A model generated the notes under the pieces. The model saw only the letters and a list, made by a program, of their open reading frames with translations. It was not told where the DNA came from and made no database searches. Positions 59,175 through 64,000 of a stretch of 64,000 nt of DNA are shown piece by piece. A program made the position numbers and the translations under genes. Positions within the stretch are counted from its first letter, which is position 1. Every line of letters starts with the position of its first letter. Source of the DNA: Clostridium beijerinckii HUN142 (GTDB taxonomy: Bacteria > Bacillota > Clostridia > Clostridiales > Clostridiaceae); NCBI RefSeq assembly GCF_000621745.1, contig NZ_KK211336.1, positions 146,876-210,875 on the forward strand, written 5' to 3'.

Positions 59175-60317
59175 ATGAAAAGTTTGAGACTAATAAGAGT
59201 AATAGCGAGTTCATTATTTGTATCTTCGTTATTAGCACTAAATCCAATAGGAGCGAGTGCAGCGTGGAAGAGTGATCCTAGAGGCTGGTGGTATACAGAA
59301 GGAAGTTCATGGGCTACAGGCTGGAGGCTAATTAATTCTAAATGGTATTATTTTGATTCTAAAGGTTATATGGCTAAAGATACAACAATTGATGGGTACT
59401 ATCTAAATGGTAGTGGTGCATGGACAGAACTTACAACAAGTGGAAACTTTAAATTTGATAAATCAACTGGAACAATAGTAGAATATACTGGTTCTGATAG
59501 CTCAGTCGTGATACCAAATAAAATTGATGGTATTGAGGTAAAACGTATAAGATTTACATCGACATCTACCTGCAAAAATTTAACAAGCATAACAATACCA
59601 GATAGTACAACGGGGATAGAATCTATAGTCTGTACGAATTGTAGTAACTTAACACACGTAGATATTCCAAATAGTGTGAAACGTATAGATCCATTTGCGT
59701 TTAGTGGATGTAGTAATTTGAAAAGTATAACTATTCCAGATGGTGTAACAAGTATAAATACAGCCTTGTTTAGCGGGTGTAGTAGTTTAAAAAGCTTGAC
59801 TATTCCAAATAGTGTAAAGAATATTAATACAAAGGCATTTGCAGGATGTAGTAGTTTAGAAAGTATAACCATTCCAAATAGTGTAACAAGTATGGGGAAT
59901 GATGTATTTCAGGAGTGTACTAATTTAAAAAGTATAACTATTCCAGATAGTGTAACAAGTATAGGCTGCGGTGCATTTGGTGATTGTAGCAGTTTAACAA
60001 GCATAACAATACCAAATGGTATAACAATCATAAACGAGTTTGAATTTCAAGGTTGTACTAATTTAACAAGCATAATAATACCAAATGGTGTAACAAGTAT
60101 ACAAAGAAGTGCATTTGCAGGCTGCACAAATTTAACCAGCATAACTATTCCAGATAGTGTAACAAGTATAGCAACTCATCAAAACATGCCTAATGGTATA
60201 GGAATTAATCCATTTTATGATTGTACAAAGGCTACATTTTATGTAAAGAGTCAAACATTAAAACAGATTTTAATTAATTCTGGTGTAAGTGCAAGCAAAA
60301 TCATAGTAAGTGCTTAG
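59175..60317 (+). CDS. BspA-type leucine-rich-repeat surface protein with wall-binding repeats
   Basis: 380 residues. Residues 1-33 are a signal peptide (LIRVIASSLFVSSLLALNPIGASAA). Residues 35-90 hold two to three choline-binding-type repeats (GWWYTEGSSWATGWRLINSKWYYFD). The C-terminal 280 residues have about nine LRR_5 units of 23 residues of the form F-x-G/E-C-S/T-x-L-K/T-S-I-T-I-P-x-S/G-V-T-S-I-x-x-x-A. BspA-like proteins are surface adhesins or host-binding factors in anaerobes. Start ATG behind TAGGGGGTAAAG. Repeats are close enough to recombine. A terminator follows. Confidence 0.85.
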   Translation: MKSLRLIRVIASSLFVSSLLALNPIGASAAWKSDPRGWWYTEGSSWATGWRLINSKWYYFDSKGYMAKDTTIDGYYLNGSGAWTELTTSGNFKFDKSTGTIVEYTGSDSSVVIPNKIDGIEVKRIRFTSTSTCKNLTSITIPDSTTGIESIVCTNCSNLTHVDIPNSVKRIDPFAFSGCSNLKSITIPDGVTSINTALFSGCSSLKSLTIPNSVKNINTKAFAGCSSLESITIPNSVTSMGNDVFQECTNLKSITIPDSVTSIGCGAFGDCSSLTSITIPNGITIINEFEFQGCTNLTSIIIPNGVTSIQRSAFAGCTNLTSITIPDSVTSIATHQNMPNGIGINPFYDCTKATFYVKSQTLKQILINSGVSASKIIVSA

Positions 60318-60352
60318 CCATAAATAATAAATCAAAAAATAAATCATTTTTT

Positions 60353-60386
60353 GGAGTAGTGCAAAAGCTACTCTATTTTTATAAGT
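60353..60386 (+). terminator. Terminator after the LRR protein gene
   Basis: GGAGTAG and CTACTC are inverted around TGCAAAAG, followed by TATTTTTATAAG. Confidence 0.6.
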
Positions 60387-60610
60387 AAAATTTATATCCT
60401 ACCTTATTTTTTCATGTTTTTTCACAGTAAAGCTGACGCCACTAGATCTCCTTAGTATTTATTTAACAGTCTAATGATAATACAATTAATCCAGAAAAAA
60501 TTAAACAAATATATTGCAAAAATAATTCTTCATAATAATTCTAAAAATATTAAAGGAATTTTAGCTGTAATTGTGAATTTAGAAAAATATTTTTATATAT
60601 GAATACATTA

Positions 60611-60645
60611 AAAAAACGCCACTATAAATGTGACGTTTTTGTAAA
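60611..60645 (+). terminator. Orphan terminator in the gap before the methyltransferase
   Basis: AAAAACGCCAC and GTGACGTTTTT (one mismatch) are inverted around TATAAAT, then TG. The rest of 60387-60610 holds no supported gene. Confidence 0.55.
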
Positions 60646-60702
60646 TTGTTTATCTTTACTATATTTATAATACCATAAAACAATAAAAATGTCAATACTT
60701 GT

Positions 60703-60719
60703 AATTCAATTAGTGAATT
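60703..60719. promoter_or_regulatory. Perfect dyad upstream of the LCMT-like gene
   Basis: AATTCAATTAGTGAATT has perfect 6-bp arms (AATTCA/TGAATT). It lies between a TTGTAA -35-like and a TATTAA -10-like box 17 bases apart, so it could be an operator. Confidence 0.4.
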
Positions 60720-60747
60720 GGTATTAATTATTAGAGGTGATAATTTT

Positions 60748-61662
60748 ATGGAACAAAAAAGTATGACTGCATTGATTAGTGCGTTTTCAAGAGCGTATCA
60801 TTCTGTTAAAAACAAAGAGAAAGTTTTTGATGATTACTTAGCAAAGGATATTCTAACTCAAAATGAATATGAACAAATTTCAAGTAATATGTCAAAAGGA
60901 ATTAAATTTTTCAACCCATCATTTGATGGTACACAAGATGAAGCGTTACGCTTTATCGTTGACAATCAGTTATCTCCAACTCCAATTGGTAGAGCAGCAT
61001 TTACAGAAAAATCACTTGAAAATGCCGTAAAAATTGGTGCAAAACAATATTTGATTTTTGCCGCTGGGTATGACACCTTTGCATATCGTCAGCCTGACTG
61101 GGCAAGAAATATTCAGATATTTGAACTTGACCATCCTTTAACTGGTGAAGATAAGCAAAAGCGTATTCAAAAAGTAATGAAAGAAATACCTCCGAATTTA
61201 CACTATATATCTATTGACTTTACAGAAAAGAATTGGGAAAGAAACATAATTAAATGCTCTCAATTTGAGCAAAGTAAAATAAGTTTTTGTAGTTTACTTG
61301 GCTTGAATTACTATTTAACTAAGAAAGATTTTGCATATGCAATTAATACTATTTCAAGCATTGTGCCGAAAGGTAGTAGCATTGTTTTTGATTATCAAGA
61401 TGAAAACACATATACTTCTAAGGCAGGCGAAAGAGTTAAAAAGCAAATTGCACTAACTAATGCAACAAATGAAAAAATGCTTGCAAGTTATTCTTATTTA
61501 GAGTTGGAAAAACTATTGGCTGATAGTGATTTCTTAATTTATGAATATTTAACACCAGATGAAATAACGGAGCAGTATTTTAAAAAATATAATCAAGCTA
61601 ATCCAGAACATCCTATAAGAGCATTTGATAATGTTAATTATTGCTTAGCAGTAAAAAAATAA
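60748..61662 (+). CDS. Leucine-carboxyl-methyltransferase-type SAM methyltransferase
   Basis: 304 residues from ATG 60748, with TAGAGGTG upstream; an earlier TTG at 60718 lacks a site. The class I pattern is IGAKQYLIFAAGYDTFAYRQPDW (SAM loop of the LCMT/PPM1 branch, G-A/C-G-x-D-x-x-x-R) followed by IQIFELDHP. The C-terminal half has KGSSIVFDYQDE and PDEITEQYF. Bacterial LCMT-like enzymes modify small natural products such as polyketides; the substrate is unknown. Codon and base use are a little less AT-biased than its neighbours by eye, which may hint at transfer. Confidence 0.82.
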   Translation: MEQKSMTALISAFSRAYHSVKNKEKVFDDYLAKDILTQNEYEQISSNMSKGIKFFNPSFDGTQDEALRFIVDNQLSPTPIGRAAFTEKSLENAVKIGAKQYLIFAAGYDTFAYRQPDWARNIQIFELDHPLTGEDKQKRIQKVMKEIPPNLHYISIDFTEKNWERNIIKCSQFEQSKISFCSLLGLNYYLTKKDFAYAINTISSIVPKGSSIVFDYQDENTYTSKAGERVKKQIALTNATNEKMLASYSYLELEKLLADSDFLIYEYLTPDEITEQYFKKYNQANPEHPIRAFDNVNYCLAVKK

Positions 61663-61719
61663 AAGTGAAATTCAAGAAATAATTAATACGTTATTTTATT
61701 GAATTATGCATCAAATCTA

Positions 61720-61754
61720 AAACACATTATTCTAAACGAATGATGTGTTTTTTG
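61720..61754 (+). terminator. Terminator after the methyltransferase
   Basis: AAAACACATTATT and AATGATGTGTTTT are inverted (one G-U) around CTAAACG, then TTGC. Confidence 0.7.
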
Positions 61755-61774
61755 CAAAAAATTAAAAAAGGAGC

Positions 61775-61940
61775 GCAGGGTATTAGTTGCACCCAAGATG
61801 CTAGGGTAAAAGTCTAGGACTAGAATTTCATAAAGGCATAATTCTTATTTTAAGTTTGGATATGTTTGATAGTTTTTGTAATCAAAATATTTATAATTTC
61901 GACTTGTATACATATATGTAGGGTTTTAACTGAGTTTATG
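61775..61940. repeat. Fragment of a long hairpin element
   Basis: It contains GTTGCACCCAAGATGCTAGG, GGCATAATTCTTATTTT (like the right end of copy 4) and AAAATATTTATAATTTCGAC (like the right end of copy 3). No complete hairpin. Confidence 0.45.
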
Positions 61941-61944
61941 GCAT

Positions 61945-62190
61945 AGATATCCAAACCAAAAGAGATACTTATACTTTAATTTTTGTAAATCATACTGGAA
62001 ATTAGATACATGTTTGTGAAAGCGGCATTTGAAATTGAGTTGTGATAGTTCTTAGTTGAAGGTTGTTCCATTTTCTGCTTGTCCTAAACTTGTTTTTGGA
62101 GCATGCAGAAATGGGTTCAACCTTCCACTTAGAACTATCCAGCGAAAATTTCATTAGTCCGCAGGAACAAATATGTATTTAATTTCGGTA
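61945..62190 (+). repeat. Long hairpin element, copy 5
   Basis: Almost identical to copy 2. Inner inverted ends ATTAGATACATGTTTGT (62001-62017) and ACAAATATGTATTTAAT (62167-62183) match more closely than in copy 2. The hairpin runs from about 62048 to 62135, with CCATTTTCTGC against GCAGAAATGG. The element ends near 62190, just before the thrS promoter. Confidence 0.75.
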
Positions 62191-62258
62191 AGGTATACAC
62201 ATAAGTACGGTTCTAACTGAGTTTATGGAAGCAAGAAAATTTTTTGTGGTAAAAACTA

Positions 62259-62287
62259 TTTACAAGATACTACAAAAGTGCTAGTAT
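62259..62287 (+). promoter_or_regulatory. Promoter of thrS
   Basis: TTTACA at 62259-62264, exactly 17 bases, TAGTAT at 62282-62287. The transcript would start near 62294 and include a 5' hairpin (ATTATTAATAAGAG/CTCTTAATAAT, 62291-62331). Confidence 0.65.
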
Positions 62288-62334
62288 TTATTATTAATAA
62301 GAGCAAAGTGCACGTAACTCTTAATAATTAAATA

Positions 62335-62592
62335 TTCGCAGGCAATGAAAGGGAAAAGTATTATAGAGTACAGTTTTCAGAGAGGAAATGTCACCGACTG
62401 TAAGCATTTCTAAATATGACTATGAGAAAAACTACCCTGGAGCTATGGCTTATTAGCAGAGTTTGTGAAATGCCATCGGTGAAAATCGTTAAAAATTTTA
62501 GAGAAGAATTGAGTTTATTTAATTCAATTTGGGTGGAACCACGGATATTATGCATTCGTCCCAAGGCTTGGGACGGGTGCTTTTTTTGTACA
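62335..62592 (+). promoter_or_regulatory. T-box leader of thrS
   Basis: A complete T-box: a stem I region with AGAGAGG and a specifier stretch AACTACCCTGGAG (ACC or ACT, both threonine codons, before the conserved CTGGAG), then the T-box GGGTGGAACCACGGAT (62531-62546) whose GGAACC pairs with uncharged tRNA ends. The terminator GCATTCGTCCCAAG...CTTGGGACGGGTGC with T7 ends at about 62589. Uncharged tRNA-Thr would favour antitermination and thrS expression. Confidence 0.92.
62552..62589 (+). terminator. T-box terminator of thrS
   Basis: GCATTCGTCCCAAG pairs with CTTGGGACGGGTGC around G, then TTTTTTT. The antiterminator would compete with it. Confidence 0.9.
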
Positions 62593-62728
62593 AAAATATA
62601 TGAATTTAAAAAAGTATGAGGCGCAATTTGGAAGAAGTTGTGTTATCGATTATTAATCTATAGATATATCTAATACTATAAAATTTTAAAGAATGTTATA
62701 AAATCTTAAAGAAGGAGGTAACAAGTTT

Positions 62729-64000
62729 ATGATAAATATAAAACTTAAAGATGGATCAATAAAAGAAATTGCAGATGGATCTAGTATTTATGATTTAGCA
62801 AATTCAATTAGTAAAAACTTAGCTAAAGTCGCAGTAGTGGGGGAAGTAAATGGGACATTAGTAGATTTAAATTATAAATTAAAAAATAATGATGAGGTAA
62901 ATATTTTAACTTATGATGATGAAAAAGCAGTTGAAGTTATAAGGCATTCTACTTCTCATGTTATGGCTCAAGCTGTTAAAAGAATTTATAAGGATTCAAA
63001 GCTTGCTATAGGACCTGCAATAAATAATGGTTTCTATTATGATTTTGATATTGAAAACTCATTATCCAATGAAGATTTAGATAAAATTGAAGCAGAAATG
63101 AATAAAATAATAAATGAAAATCTTAGCTTTGAAAGAATCGATATTTCTAGAGACGAAGCAATAAAATTAATGGAGGAAAAGGGAGAAACATATAAAGTAG
63201 AACTTATTAAGGATCTTCCAGAAGCTGAAAAGATATCTTTATATAAACAGGGCGATTATATAGATCTTTGCAGAGGTCCTCATATTCCATCAACAAAGTA
63301 TATTAAAGCATTTAAACTATTAAGCGTTGCTGGAGCATATTGGAGAGGAAATGAAAAAAATAAGATGCTTCAAAGAGTTTATGGAGTTGCATTTTCTAGT
63401 AAGAAAGAATTAGAATTACATTTGCATAATTTAGAAGAAGCAAAGAAAAGAGATCATAGAAAATTAGGAAAAGAATTAAAGTTATTCACTTTTGCAGAAG
63501 AAGGTCCAGGATTTCCATTTATGCTTCCTAAAGGAGTAATATTAAAAAATACCCTAATAGATTTTTGGAGAAAATTACATTACGAAGATGGTTATGTTGA
63601 AATTGAAACTCCAATAATGCTTAATAAGAAACTATGGGAGACTTCAGGGCATTGGTATCATTATAGAGAAAATATGTATACTTCAACAATTGATGAAGAA
63701 GAATTTGCATTAAAGCCAATGAATTGCCCAGGTGGAATGTTAGTTTATAAATCAGAATCACATTCATATAGAGATTTTCCAATGAGAGTTGGAGAACTGG
63801 GACGAGTTCATAGACATGAGCTTTCTGGAGCACTCCATGGTCTTATGAGAGTAAGAGCATTCACACAAGACGATGCACATATATTTATGTTACCAGATCA
63901 AATAAAGTCAGAAATAAAAGGTGTTATTAATTTAATTGACAAGGTATATTCAAAATTCAGATTTAAGTACAATTTAGAACTTTCTACAAGGCCAGAGGAT
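62729..64000 (+). CDS. thrS: Threonine-tRNA ligase, 5' part (runs past the window)
   Basis: 424 residues of an open frame that reaches the window end. TGS domain 1-60 (INIKLKDGSIKEIADGSSIYDLANSI). The editing-type SAD domain follows, with zinc ligands in RHSTSHVMAQAV (H-x3-H) and LCRGPHIPST (C-x3-H). The class II core starts near residue 240 (FTFAEEGPGFPFMLPKGV) and has MNCPGGMLVY (motif 2 region, zinc Cys) and LGRVHRHELSGALHGLMRVRAFTQDDAHIFM. It joins threonine to tRNA-Thr. ATG behind AGAAGGAGGT. Controlled by the T-box leader. The last ~200 residues, including the anticodon domain, are outside. Confidence 0.95.
   Translation, partial: MINIKLKDGSIKEIADGSSIYDLANSISKNLAKVAVVGEVNGTLVDLNYKLKNNDEVNILTYDDEKAVEVIRHSTSHVMAQAVKRIYKDSKLAIGPAINNGFYYDFDIENSLSNEDLDKIEAEMNKIINENLSFERIDISRDEAIKLMEEKGETYKVELIKDLPEAEKISLYKQGDYIDLCRGPHIPSTKYIKAFKLLSVAGAYWRGNEKNKMLQRVYGVAFSSKKELELHLHNLEEAKKRDHRKLGKELKLFTFAEEGPGFPFMLPKGVILKNTLIDFWRKLHYEDGYVEIETPIMLNKKLWETSGHWYHYRENMYTSTIDEEEFALKPMNCPGGMLVYKSESHSYRDFPMRVGELGRVHRHELSGALHGLMRVRAFTQDDAHIFMLPDQIKSEIKGVINLIDKVYSKFRFKYNLELSTRPED

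Noticed and set aside
59399..59872. 157-codon minus-strand frame inside the LRR protein gene
   Set aside because: It is the antisense of the repeat region; periodic sequence keeps the other frame open by chance.
62416..62619. Open frame of 67 codons inside the thrS leader
   Set aside because: It overlaps the T-box and its terminator and has no ribosome binding site or known motif.

Overview
The window is chromosomal DNA of an anaerobic, spore-forming, strongly AT-rich Firmicute, most likely Clostridium sensu stricto near the solventogenic C. beijerinckii group. The grounds are three alpha/beta-type small acid-soluble spore proteins, a SleC-type cortex-lytic protein, a Spo0E-like phosphatase, the [FeFe]-hydrogenase maturase HydF, a clostridial beta-glucoside PTS operon with RAT antiterminators, a T-box in front of thrS, and frequent TTG/GTG starts behind strong AGGAGG sites. 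Species assignment is inference. No rRNA, tRNA or CRISPR array was found.

Layout. 0-3.8 kb: small metabolic and stress genes (PIN domain, thioredoxin-like, HD hydrolase, flavin reductase, acetyltransferase) and a secreted polysaccharide deacetylase. 3.9-8.7 kb: two families of very small paralogous proteins, one cystatin-like and one of 56 residues, interleaved around an HD-GYP c-di-GMP phosphodiesterase, then a His-rich YmaF-like protein. 9-17.4 kb: FliB-like Cys-rich methylase, an acidic repeat protein, NudC, a DUF3850 protein, a cation diffusion facilitator, and a CoA-transferase/class II aldolase pair. 18-19.9 kb: an amino acid permease and the first SASP. 20.2-26.5 kb: the bgl operon (licT, EIIBCA, secreted esterase, GH1) with two RAT/terminator modules. 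26.6-32.8 kb: more small paralogs, a holin/GH25 endolysin cassette, a lipoprotein, an ACT-domain gene behind a possible riboregulator, the second SASP and a wall-binding protein.

32.9-43.2 kb: a TIGR03943/permease pair on the minus strand, a HAD nucleotidase, a Gfo/Idh/MocA oxidoreductase, a poly-Asn protein, a ferritin-like protein, transposase debris, and a Crp/Fnr regulator divergent from a YitT membrane protein. 43.4-53.3 kb: the third SASP, DedA, an MBL-fold hydrolase, Spo0E-like, methyltransferase, SleC-like, aspA-DUF2164 and hydF. 53.8-61.7 kb is accessory: small enzymes, an alpha/beta hydrolase split by one in-frame stop and flanked by ~410-bp direct repeats carrying IS1595-like debris, and a leucine-rich-repeat surface protein. 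The window ends inside thrS behind a full T-box leader.

The most striking non-coding content is two families of structured intergenic repeats. One (five near-complete copies at 31.6, 34.0, 36.3, 53.3 and 62.0 kb, plus fragments) is a ~200-290 bp element with self-complementary ends around a long hairpin. Its stem sequence changes from copy to copy while pairing is kept. The other (about 8.0, 17.5, 20.0, 21.3 and 44.5 kb) sits directly on the T-tract of intrinsic terminators and shows a compensatory change in its terminal inverted repeat. I recognise neither as a named family.
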